Source of the DNA: JBCBKZ01 sp039026975
Lineage (GTDB): Bacteria; Bacteroidota; Bacteroidia; J057
DNA: 5,308 bases
NCBI GenBank assembly: GCA_039026975.1
Contig: JBCCLI010000438.1
Span: forward strand, 1 to 5,308
Direction of reading: 5' to 3'
Shown in pieces: positions 1 to 5,308 of this stretch (the first letter of the stretch is position 1; each line of letters starts with the position of its first letter). The position numbers and the translations under genes are program-made. Under the pieces are notes generated by a model that worked only from the letters and a program-made list of their open reading frames with translations, searched no databases and was not told the origin of the DNA.

Positions 1-447
1 ATGATAACATCCCGCAAACTTGATGATCTTATCTCTCTCAGTATAGCCTCTGGCCAATCTGATGGCACTCATGGTGGCTTCCGTACCAGAGTTCACCATT
101 CTCACTTTTTCAATAGATGGCACCATGCTCACAATCAGCTTAGCCATTTCTACCTCTACTTCCGTGGGCGTACCAAAACTGAAAGAATTTGACATTACAG
201 CTGTTACTGCCTCTACTACTTGTGGATCAGCATGTCCCAGAATCATGGGCCCCCATGAATTAATGAGTTCCACGTAGGCATTTCCATCCTCATCATATAG
301 GTAGGCACCCTTTGCTCTTTTCATAAAAACAGGGTCTCCCCCCACACTCTTAAATGCTCTTACAGGAGAATTCACTCCTCCAGGGATGTAGTGGTTAGCC
401 TCTGAAAAAAGAGTCTTACTCTTGGAAATGGTATAAGTAGTATTCAT
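1..447 (-). CDS. hemL: Glutamate-1-semialdehyde 2,1-aminomutase, N-terminal part (runs off the left edge)
   Basis: This cytoplasmic PLP enzyme converts glutamate-1-semialdehyde to 5-aminolevulinate, the last step of the C5 route into heme and other tetrapyrroles. The 149 visible residues are the N-terminal third of a protein that is usually about 430 residues long. Diagnostic segments are IPGGVNSPVRAFKSVGGDP (residues 21-39), the strand pair YLYDEDGNAYVELINSWGP (49-67), ILGHADP (69-75), and NSGTEATMSAIRLARG (119-134), whose Ser-Gly-Thr binds the PLP phosphate. The fragment ends in GCYH, just where an aromatic residue normally stacks on the cofactor. The Schiff-base lysine lies outside the window. 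The ATG at 447 is chosen because the family motif begins at the expected distance behind it; no Shine-Dalgarno sequence precedes it, which is normal for Bacteroidota. The gene is divergent from recQ. No frameshift or missing motif is seen in the visible part. Identity is very secure; other class III aminotransferases lack the GGVNSPVRAF signature. Confidence 0.96.
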   Translation of the reverse strand, partial: MNTTYTISKSKTLFSEANHYIPGGVNSPVRAFKSVGGDPVFMKRAKGAYLYDEDGNAYVELINSWGPMILGHADPQVVEAVTAVMSNSFSFGTPTEVEVEMAKLIVSMVPSIEKVRMVNSGTEATMSAIRLARGYTERDKIIKFAGCYH

Positions 448-534
448 GAAATAATTCAGCTGGATAGATAAACTTTCAAACAAATTAAGATAATTTTAAC
501 CGATGCATTCGGGAATTGTTAGGCAAAGCGGAAT
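448..534. promoter_or_regulatory. Divergent hemL/recQ intergenic region, presumed to hold both promoters
   Basis: The 87 bp between the two divergent starts must hold promoters for both genes, or at least for hemL. It is AT-rich near the middle. Two near-matches to the Bacteroidota -7 box TAnnTTTG lie side by side: TTAATTTG on the minus strand (481-488, 33 nt before the hemL ATG) and TAATTTTA on the plus strand (491-498, 36 nt before the recQ TTG). Each has one mismatch. Neither has a TTG at the usual -33 spacing, so the exact sites are only suggestions. Confidence 0.3.
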
Positions 535-2445
535 TTGAAAAGTATCCACGAAATACTTCAGGAAGTTTGGGGCTATCCATCCTTTAGAAAGGGGCAGGAA
601 GAGATCATTCAGTCAGTCATAAATGGACATGACACCCTGGCCCTACTTCCCACTGGGGGAGGTAAATCTGTGTGCTTTCAGGTGCCGGGCTTATACATGG
701 ATGGGCTTACCTTGGTTATTTCTCCCCTGATAGCCTTAATGAAGGACCAGGTAGAAAGGCTGAACTCCCTCAAGATTCCCGCTACCTACCTGAGTAGCAG
801 CGTCCCTCAAAAACTCATAGATGACAGGCTGCAGAAAGCGATGAAGGGAGAATACAAATTTCTCTACCTATCACCAGAACGCATTCAGTCAGAGATGTTC
901 ATTCACCGATTAGCCAGAATGCCTGTCTCCTTACTGGTGGTGGATGAAGCACACTGCGTCAGCCAATGGGGGCATGACTTCAGACCTGACTATTTAGAAA
1001 TCCCTTCCATCAGAGGGGTTCATCCTAAGATACCGCTTATTGCGCTGACAGCCTCAGCTCCTAATAAAGTTCAGGAGGATATTCTCACCCAACTACAGTT
1101 TACCTCTCATAACCACTTCCAGCAGAGCTTCCGGAGAGAGAACATCAGCTATGTGGTCTTAGAAGAGGAGAATACCCGTACCCGCCTGAAGGAAATCATT
1201 CAGAAACTCAAGGGCTCAGGAATAGTCTATGCACGTACGCGTAAAATAGTGGAGCATATAAGAGATCTTCTGCGAAAAGAAGGCATCTTAACAGCAGCTT
1301 ATCATGGTGGCCTCCCACACTCAGAAAGAGACAAAGTACAGCAAGCCTGGATAGACAACCAACTCCAGGTTATGGTAGCTACTAATGCCTTTGGGATGGG
1401 CATAGATAAGCCGGACGTACGTTTTGTGATTCATTTTAATCTGCCCTTTGACCTGGAAAGCTACTATCAAGAAGCAGGTAGAGGGGGGAGAGACGGAGAG
1501 AAAGCCTATGCCATTTCTTTCCAAAATCCTATAGACGTACGTGAGCTTAGGCGTTGGCAGGAACTGCAGTATCCAGAATGGAAAGTATTAGTAGCCCATT
1601 ATGATCTACTCACTAAAGCCTACCAAATCCCGGAAGGGGCATACGAACCTACCTGGCAGGTCTTTACTATAGGGCAGTTAGCCAGCCAGCATAAACTCTC
1701 CGTCCTTAGTCTCTACAGCAGCATCAAAATACTTGAAAGAGAAGGCTTTCTCAGAATTAAGGAGGACAAGGAAGACTATGGATATCTTCAACTCACAGCC
1801 CAGCCAGATGATATTTGGGCGTTTAAAGAAAAGCATGTAACACTAGCTCCCCTCATTGATCATATCCTGAGAACCTACGGAGGAGAAGCCTACCAGCGAG
1901 AAGTCAGATTTCTTCCCCTGGGATGGGAACACAGCCTACATATATCAGCGGAAGAACTTCAGGCCCAGCTCCACAGGCTCATGGAATACGAACTCCTTTT
2001 CTACCAGCCTCCCCTTTCTACGCCCATGATTAGGTTTGAACAGGGACGTCAGCAGCTCCTTCCCCAAAACCTGAACTGGGAAAAATATACATGGCTAAAG
2101 AAAAGAGCCTTTGCCAGGATGAGTTCTATGATCTCCTACGTACAGTCTAAGGCTAGCTGTAGAAGCCAAGCCATAGAACGCTATTTTGACGAGAAGGGGA
2201 ATGCCCCCTGCGGCATATGTGACGTATGCCTAGGCAGGAAAAAGCAGAAATCTCCTCAGGCAGGTCATCAGTCCCTCCAAACCCAACTCCTCACCTTTAT
2301 CAAGGATCATCAACAATCCACCTACCGCCAGGTTCTACAAGGGATTTCCGCTGGAACCCTAGCGCAGCGGGAAGAGGTATTGCGGTATCTGATAGATAAG
2401 GAAGTAGTAAAGGTGTCCCCTACTGGTGAGTTGAGCGTTGAATAA
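535..2445 (+). CDS. recQ: RecQ-family ATP-dependent DNA helicase, about 636-aa form without HRDC
   Basis: RecQ is a 3'-5' superfamily 2 DNA helicase acting in recombinational repair and restart of stalled forks. All core motifs are intact: motif 0 FRKGQEEII (17-25), Walker A LPTGGGKS (38-45), Ia SPLIALMKDQV (63-73), DEAH with the aromatic-rich loop CVSQWGHDFRPDY (137-153), III LTASA (171-175; the family usually has LTATA), IV around 229-240, V ATNAFGMGIDKPDVR (282-296), and VI YYQEAGRGGRDG (310-321) with the arginine finger. Zinc ligands are Cys542, Cys559, Cys562 and Cys565. About 220 residues separate motif VI from these cysteines, against roughly 60 in E. coli RecQ; part of this (about 378-410) looks like a winged helix. 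A short helical tail replaces the HRDC domain. I recall this arrangement from other Bacteroidota RecQ proteins, so it is probably lineage-typical. The TTG start is forced: a stop at 520-522 closes the frame, no ATG follows before motif 0, and residue 1 fits the usual N-terminus. Confidence 0.95.
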   Translation: MKSIHEILQEVWGYPSFRKGQEEIIQSVINGHDTLALLPTGGGKSVCFQVPGLYMDGLTLVISPLIALMKDQVERLNSLKIPATYLSSSVPQKLIDDRLQKAMKGEYKFLYLSPERIQSEMFIHRLARMPVSLLVVDEAHCVSQWGHDFRPDYLEIPSIRGVHPKIPLIALTASAPNKVQEDILTQLQFTSHNHFQQSFRRENISYVVLEEENTRTRLKEIIQKLKGSGIVYARTRKIVEHIRDLLRKEGILTAAYHGGLPHSERDKVQQAWIDNQLQVMVATNAFGMGIDKPDVRFVIHFNLPFDLESYYQEAGRGGRDGEKAYAISFQNPIDVRELRRWQELQYPEWKVLVAHYDLLTKAYQIPEGAYEPTWQVFTIGQLASQHKLSVLSLYSSIKILEREGFLRIKEDKEDYGYLQLTAQPDDIWAFKEKHVTLAPLIDHILRTYGGEAYQREVRFLPLGWEHSLHISAEELQAQLHRLMEYELLFYQPPLSTPMIRFEQGRQQLLPQNLNWEKYTWLKKRAFARMSSMISYVQSKASCRSQAIERYFDEKGNAPCGICDVCLGRKKQKSPQAGHQSLQTQLLTFIKDHQQSTYRQVLQGISAGTLAQREEVLRYLIDKEVVKVSPTGELSVE

Positions 2446-2583
2446 ATGAATAGTTGAATGAGTAAAAGCCTGTAAGGCTGAAATATTGGTAGAATGAATA
2501 ATTGAATGTGAAAAAGCCTGTAGGGCTGAAATCTTGGTAGGATAAAGAGTTATTTATGTAAAGCCCTGTAAGGGGGAAACCCC
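2440..2583. repeat. Three tandem, decaying copies of a ~48-bp hairpin-containing repeat
   Basis: Copy 1 (2440-2491) and copy 2 (2492-2539) match at 43 of 48 positions once a 4-bp AAAT insertion in copy 1 is set aside. Copy 3 (2540-2583) is strongly degraded but keeps the central motif. Each unit has an AT-rich arm of the type GAATGAATARTTGAATG, then a small palindrome, then GAAATnTTGGTA. The palindrome is AGCCT-GTA-AGGCT in copy 1, AGCCT-GTA-GGGCT in copy 2 (still paired through one G-U in the plus-strand RNA), and CCCT-GTA-AGGG in copy 3. This resembles the REP-like AGCCCTGnAAGGGCT elements I recall from Bacteroidota intergenic regions. Copy 1 begins before the recQ stop codon, so it supplies the last codon and the stop. 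No transposase gene is nearby, so any mobilising enzyme would have to act in trans. Confidence 0.8.
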
Positions 2584-2680
2584 AATAAAGAATCAAGCTA
2601 GTTAACACGGGCTGACAATTCTTCCGCACGCTTCTGCCAGAATAGCATGCAATTGCTACATTGTCTGTAACTCCACCTCA

Positions 2681-2708
2681 TTGGTCTTCGTTTTGTAGAG
2701 TGTATACT
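2681..2708 (+). promoter_or_regulatory. Candidate promoter of the Dps-like gene
   Basis: TATACT (2703-2708) matches five of six bases of a sigma-70 type -10 box. A weak TTGGTC (2681-2686) lies 16 bp upstream, and the ATG follows 35 bp downstream. Alternatively, TCGTTTTG (2688-2695) matches the Bacteroidota -7 box TAnnTTTG except at one position, but its nearest TTG (2661-2663) is 24 bp away, beyond the usual 19-21. The rest of the spacer (2584-2680) holds only a small dyad, TAGCA-TGCAAT-TGCTA (2643-2658), which could be an operator or chance. I see no coding potential in it. Confidence 0.25.
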
Positions 2709-2733
2709 AGTTCCAAGTTTTAACATTTAACAT

Positions 2734-2739
2734 AGGAGG
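2734..2739 (+). promoter_or_regulatory. Strong Shine-Dalgarno site of the Dps-like gene
   Basis: AGGAGG, preceded by T and followed by AG, is an essentially perfect anti-SD match. It sits only 4 nt from the ATG at 2744, closer than the usual 5-9. It fixes that ATG as the start over the internal Met codon at 2780. It stands out because neither of the other two visible starts of complete genes in this window has an SD sequence. Confidence 0.7.
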
Positions 2740-2743
2740 AGTT

Positions 2744-3232
2744 ATGCAATTATCAAATAATACTGGTGGACTCGGCCCTATGGATTCTGAAATACTATCC
2801 GAGAAACTAGATGTCTTACTAGCAGACTATCAAGTATACCAACAAAATATACGCAAGCTAAACTGGAATCCTTCCATTAGGCCTTTTTTCACGCTAAGTG
2901 AGTCAATAGAGGAATTACAGGATGCTGTTTTTTCCCACTCTGAGGTGATAGCTGATAAAATCTTGATGTTGGGAAGTACCCCTTCAACGGTAGACGGCAA
3001 CTATCTCATCAAAGCGAGTTTAACCATAGTGGAGCCAGAAATAGGATATGATGAGGCCCTAAAAATGATTGTGCTCAACAGCCAGCAGTTGTTGAAGACC
3101 GTAAGGGAAGTCTACCAGGTAGCAGAGGGATTAGGAGAGAAGTTTACCATGGCGCTAATGTCCCAGTTAGCGAGAAGCCTGGGTGGTACCATTTGGCATT
3201 TTTCTCACTTGAGAATGGCCCATATGAATTAA
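2744..3232 (+). CDS. Dps-family ferritin-like protein with altered ferroxidase site
   Basis: Dps proteins form 12-subunit cages that oxidise and store iron and protect DNA from peroxide. The 162 residues fit the family length. The alignment runs through LADYQVYQQNIRKLNW (26-41), FFTLSESIEEL (48-58), SEVIADKILMLGSTP (66-80) and the C-terminal IWHF (150-153). By eye alignment with Listeria innocua Dps, the ferroxidase positions His31, His43, Asp58 and Glu62 correspond to Asn40, Ser52, Glu67 and Asp71. Both histidines are therefore lost while the acidic pair and Trp41 remain. The N-terminal 20 residues contain no Lys or Arg, so DNA binding through a basic tail is unlikely. The last eleven residues hold three His (152, 155, 160). 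The gene is probably monocistronic: it lies about 300 bp behind recQ and is followed by a terminator. Membership in the Dps/ferritin-like superfamily is fairly sure. Its iron activity is not, and it may be a structural or differently metallated relative. Confidence 0.82.
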   Translation: MQLSNNTGGLGPMDSEILSEKLDVLLADYQVYQQNIRKLNWNPSIRPFFTLSESIEELQDAVFSHSEVIADKILMLGSTPSTVDGNYLIKASLTIVEPEIGYDEALKMIVLNSQQLLKTVREVYQVAEGLGEKFTMALMSQLARSLGGTIWHFSHLRMAHMN

Positions 3233-3245
3233 GCAACTGATCATT

Positions 3246-3268
3246 GGAGACACATGCAATGTGCCTCT
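3246..3268. other. Small inverted repeat downstream of the Dps-like gene
   Basis: GGAG-A-CACAT-GCA-ATGTG-C-CTCT forms a stem of nine pairs with one internal A/C mismatch and one terminal G-U in the plus-strand RNA. A run of six T follows at 3281-3286, but 12 nt away, so this is not a classical intrinsic terminator. It may protect the 3' end of the transcript or be chance. Confidence 0.3.
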
Positions 3269-3303
3269 ACCTAGTATATATTTTTTGTTAGTGTTTACAA
3301 AAG

Positions 3304-3330
3304 GCCCGGAGAAATTCGGGCATCTTTTAT
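3304..3330 (+). terminator. Intrinsic terminator of the Dps-like gene, possibly bidirectional
   Basis: The stem GCCCGGA (3304-3310) and TTCGGGC (3315-3321) closes a GAAA loop and is followed by ATCTTTTATT. On the plus strand all seven pairs form, one of them G-U. On the minus strand that position becomes a C/A mismatch, leaving a 5-bp stem before CCTTTTGT. The structure therefore favours plus-strand termination but could also stop the convergent channel transcript, whose stop codon is adjacent (3331-3333). Confidence 0.75.
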
Positions 3331-4284
3331 TCAATTCAACCTCACCTCATAGGTCTCATTTATCCGGTCAATATCTAAAATGAGGTTACCCTCTTCATCT
3401 GAATGGTAGATGCGGGTAAACTTAGCAGCCCACAAAATCTCATGGGCTTTATAAGAAAAGCGAGAGTACACATGCTGGGCAAAGGTTTCATCATAGCCCT
3501 TTACCATAACTATGAATTCTACGTCCATTTTTTCCAGGTCCCTTTGTTTCCGACCATAAAGGGGGCTGTCCTGATCTATGGGGTGTACAATGGTCCATGA
3601 AAGCGGAAATAAGGCAATTTTCTCTCGCTCCAGCGGCAGTAAAAAGAATCGCTGGTGTACCTCTCCCCTCACCTCCTCAAAGTACCGTAAAGCCACTCTT
3701 GCTTCCAGTTCTATCAACTGGTTTTGCCTGCGATTGATCACCCGGAACTGGAAACTGTTTATATTCTCATAAGGAGCTATGAGAGCCTGTTGGCTGTAAG
3801 CTATTCTGGCAGTAGGGCGGGAAAAGCGTCCATATAAGAGTCCAGTAGCCAAGGCAAATGCCATCAGCCCCAGCATGGCCTCAAAGGAAGCGATCAAGCT
3901 GGCGATATCTCCTTTAGGGCTAAGGGTTCCATAGCCTACCGTAGTGAAGGTTTGTACGCTAAAGTAAAAGGCATTAGCATACTTCCCCCAGAAGCCTTCT
4001 CTAGGTGGTATGCCCGTTAGGCTCTCTACGCCCACCAGCATGTAAATGGAAGCAAAGAAGAGATTGATCAGCACGTAGGCTATGCATATGTATAAGAGAA
4101 ACTGCCACCATGGGGTAGTAAGCATAATATGGTAGCCATGAATAGCTCCCAGGCCTCCTCCTGATTTAGTTACATTGAAGGAGCCGTCCCTATTGATAAG
4201 CCTTTTATGGCCTTTCTTAAATCCTGAGCCAAATCCTAAATCACGAGGATCTGGCGTATCTACTGTGGGTGTCTTCTTCGCCAT
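3331..4284 (-). CDS. KirBac-type inward-rectifier potassium channel
   Basis: This is an inner-membrane tetrameric K+ channel of the prokaryotic Kir family. In the 317 residues one sees, in order: a polar N-terminus; an amphipathic slide helix near YHIMLTTPWW (51-60); TM1 about 60-84; an extracellular turret about 85-100; a pore helix about 101-113; the selectivity filter TTVGYG (114-119); TM2 about 127-150; the linker GRFSRPTARI (152-161); and the cytoplasmic Kir immunoglobulin-like domain (about 160-317). That domain holds the hallmark blocks FPLSWTIVHPIDQDSPLYG (226-244) and KGYDETFAQHVYSRFSY (262-278). Counting back 14 residues from the conserved Pro157, the rectification-controller position (Asp172 in Kir2.1, Ile138 in KirBac1.1) is Phe143, so strong polyamine-type rectification is not expected. 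The ATG at 4284 has no Shine-Dalgarno sequence. The upstream dehydrogenase ends in its own terminator, so this gene probably has its own promoter between 4285 and 4380. It converges on the Dps-like gene. No truncation is seen. Confidence 0.95.
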   Translation of the reverse strand: MAKKTPTVDTPDPRDLGFGSGFKKGHKRLINRDGSFNVTKSGGGLGAIHGYHIMLTTPWWQFLLYICIAYVLINLFFASIYMLVGVESLTGIPPREGFWGKYANAFYFSVQTFTTVGYGTLSPKGDIASLIASFEAMLGLMAFALATGLLYGRFSRPTARIAYSQQALIAPYENINSFQFRVINRRQNQLIELEARVALRYFEEVRGEVHQRFFLLPLEREKIALFPLSWTIVHPIDQDSPLYGRKQRDLEKMDVEFIVMVKGYDETFAQHVYSRFSYKAHEILWAAKFTRIYHSDEEGNLILDIDRINETYEVRLN

Positions 4285-4334
4285 ATTGGGAGTTGTTGGA
4301 TGGTTCTCTTAGTGACTTGGCGCGAAAGTATCCC

Positions 4335-4358
4335 ACGCAAAGCCGCTAGGACGCAAAG
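4335..4358. repeat. Pair of ACGCAAAG direct repeats, 16-bp period
   Basis: ACGCAAAG occurs at 4335-4342 and 4351-4358, separated by CCGCTAGG. A degenerate relative, GCGCGAAAG, lies at 4320-4328. On the minus strand this reads CTTTGCGTCCTAGCGGCTTTGCGT, ahead of the channel gene. From memory, CTTTGCGT-type strings recur between genes in many environmental bacteria, with no agreed function known to me. TACTTTCG (minus strand, 4323-4330) is one mismatch from the Bacteroidota -7 box, so the element may overlap the channel promoter. Confidence 0.55.
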
Positions 4359-4370
4359 ATTTGAATTTTC

Positions 4371-4408
4371 TGATAAAAAAGAAGAGCCACCCCAGTAGGA
4401 GTAGCTCT
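4371..4408 (-). terminator. Intrinsic terminator of the acyl-CoA dehydrogenase gene
   Basis: Read on the minus strand, AGAGCTACTCC (4408-4398) pairs with GGGGTGGCTCT (4393-4383) around a TACT loop, giving 11 uninterrupted pairs if two U-G wobbles are allowed. TTCTTTTTTATCA follows directly. On the plus strand both wobbles turn into C/A mismatches and no T-run follows, so the element is clearly directional. It ends the dehydrogenase transcript 27 nt after its stop codon and insulates the channel gene. Confidence 0.85.
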
Positions 4409-4435
4409 CAGTATATTAGGTAAAGGCGTAAATCC

Positions 4436-5308
4436 TTAGTTATTGCGGATCAGTTCACGGGCAATTACGATGCGCTGCACTTCAGAAGTGCCTTCATATA
4501 TTTCTGTAATCTTCGCATCACGCAACATCCGCTCTACATGATACTCTTTCACATAGCCATTTCCTCCGTGGATTTGGATAGACTCATTAGCACAATGCAT
4601 AGCAGTTCTAGAAGCATATAATTTGGCCATAGCAGCTGATGCTACATAATTTTTACCGGTATCTTTCTCTAGGGCAGATTTCAAACACAACCACTTAGCC
4701 GCTTCTATCTCTGTAGCCATTTCTGCCAGTTTAAACTGTATGGCCTGATGGTTCATAATCTCCGTCCCAAAGGCTTTTCTGATCTTAGAGTACTCAAGTG
4801 CCCTGTCAAAAGCACCAGAGGCTATTCCCAGCGCCTGAGAAGCTATCCCTATTCTCCCTCCATTGAGGGTTTTCATAGCAAACTTAAACCCGAAGCCCTC
4901 ATCCCCTATCCTATTCTCCTTAGGGACTTTGATATCATTAAAGTTGATGGAGTGCGTATCTGACCCTCTGATTCCCAACTTATCTTCCTTGGGACCTAGC
5001 TCAAAACCTTCCATGTCACGCTCCACAATCAGACAATTGATGCCTTTATGTCCTTTGTCCACATCTGTCTGGGCCATCACCAGGTAGGTACTGGCTATAT
5101 TCGCATTGGTGATCCAGTTCTTGGTACCATTCAGAAGATAATAGTCCCCCATATCTATGGCAGTAGTCTTCTGGCTGGTGGCATCTGAACCTGCTTCAGG
5201 CTCTGATAGACAGAAAGCCCCTACTTTTCTCCCACTAGCTAAATCTGAAAGATATTTCCGCTTTTGTTCTTCTGTCCCAAAGGCTTCTAGTCCCCAACAA
5301 ACCAATGA
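4436..5308 (-). CDS. Acyl-CoA dehydrogenase, short/medium- or branched-chain type (5' end beyond the right edge)
   Basis: This FAD flavoprotein introduces the alpha-beta double bond into acyl-CoA, passing electrons to electron-transfer flavoprotein, in fatty-acid or branched-chain amino-acid breakdown. The 290 visible residues are the C-terminal three quarters of a protein usually about 380 long; the frame is open at the edge (its first codon is a Ser), so the TTG at 5305 is not the start. Counting that Ser as 1, the first family signature GAFCLSEPEAGSD spans 30-42, the substrate/FAD segment TKNWITNA 62-69, and MKTLNGGRIGIASQALGIA 145-163. The second signature, QIHGGNGY through ERMLRD, spans 245-264, and IYEGTSEVQRIVIARELI 270-287. 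Glu272 in YEGTSE is the catalytic base in the short-chain/butyryl-CoA class. Substrate chain length cannot be fixed from this. The protein ends in RNN and is followed by a clear terminator. No defect is seen. Confidence 0.95.
   Translation of the reverse strand, partial: SLVCWGLEAFGTEEQKRKYLSDLASGRKVGAFCLSEPEAGSDATSQKTTAIDMGDYYLLNGTKNWITNANIASTYLVMAQTDVDKGHKGINCLIVERDMEGFELGPKEDKLGIRGSDTHSINFNDIKVPKENRIGDEGFGFKFAMKTLNGGRIGIASQALGIASGAFDRALEYSKIRKAFGTEIMNHQAIQFKLAEMATEIEAAKWLCLKSALEKDTGKNYVASAAMAKLYASRTAMHCANESIQIHGGNGYVKEYHVERMLRDAKITEIYEGTSEVQRIVIARELIRNN

Noticed and set aside
1321..1524. A minus-strand open frame inside recQ.
   Set aside because: It lies antisense to conserved helicase motifs V and VI and shows no protein-like pattern of its own.
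1234..1541. Three CGTACG palindromes within about 310 bp (1234-1239, 1416-1421, 1536-1541).
   Set aside because: All lie in recQ and follow from codons for Asp-Val-Arg (GAC GTA CGT, twice) and Arg-Thr (CGT ACG), so codon choice explains them.
2420..2629. A minus-strand open frame of 69 codons with an internally repeated peptide rich in Phe, Tyr and Ser.
   Set aside because: Its repetitiveness is just the DNA repeat array read in reverse. It has no RBS or family resemblance and overlaps the recQ end.
2643..2658. Dyad TAGCA-TGCAAT-TGCTA upstream of the Dps-like gene as a repressor operator.
   Set aside because: Five-base arms are easily expected by chance in a spacer of this size, and it matches no operator I know. 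It is mentioned only as a possibility.
535..4284. recQ, the Dps-like gene and the channel gene as a defence or stress island.
   Set aside because: They lie on different strands with separate terminators, there is no recognisable effector, nuclease or mobile gene, and each belongs to a common housekeeping family.
5303..5305. TTG as the start of the acyl-CoA dehydrogenase.
   Set aside because: The frame stays open to the window edge, and the family needs about 90 further N-terminal residues, so this is an internal Leu codon.

Overview
The window looks like ordinary chromosome from a member of the Bacteroidota, probably a Cytophagales-like lineage. That placement is an inference from four things. 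The RecQ is about 636 residues long, lacks an HRDC domain, and has about 220 residues between motif VI and the zinc cysteines. The other protein sequences have a Bacteroidota-like character. Most starts lack a Shine-Dalgarno sequence. The intergenic spaces carry short palindromic repeats. No rRNA, tRNA, CRISPR array, transposase, integrase or phage gene is visible.

Layout from left to right: the 5' part of hemL (minus strand, running off the left edge); an 87-bp divergent promoter region; recQ (plus strand, TTG start); a roughly 300-bp spacer that begins with three degrading copies of a hairpin-bearing repeat and ends with an unusually strong ribosome binding site; a divergent Dps-family ferritin-like gene (plus strand); a spacer between convergent genes with a hairpin terminator; a KirBac-type inward-rectifier potassium channel gene (minus strand); a spacer with paired ACGCAAAG repeats and a strand-specific terminator; and an acyl-CoA dehydrogenase gene (minus strand) whose 5' end lies beyond the right edge.

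The genes do not form an obvious pathway. hemL serves tetrapyrrole synthesis, recQ DNA repair, the Dps-like protein probably stress or metal handling, the channel potassium flux, and the dehydrogenase fatty-acid or branched-chain acyl-CoA oxidation. Terminators and strand changes separate nearly all of them, so each is probably its own transcription unit.

I found no convincing evidence of an undescribed multi-gene system. The observations most worth checking are the Dps-like protein, in which both canonical ferroxidase histidines appear replaced; the hairpin repeat array that overlaps the recQ stop codon; and the paired ACGCAAAG repeats upstream of the channel gene.
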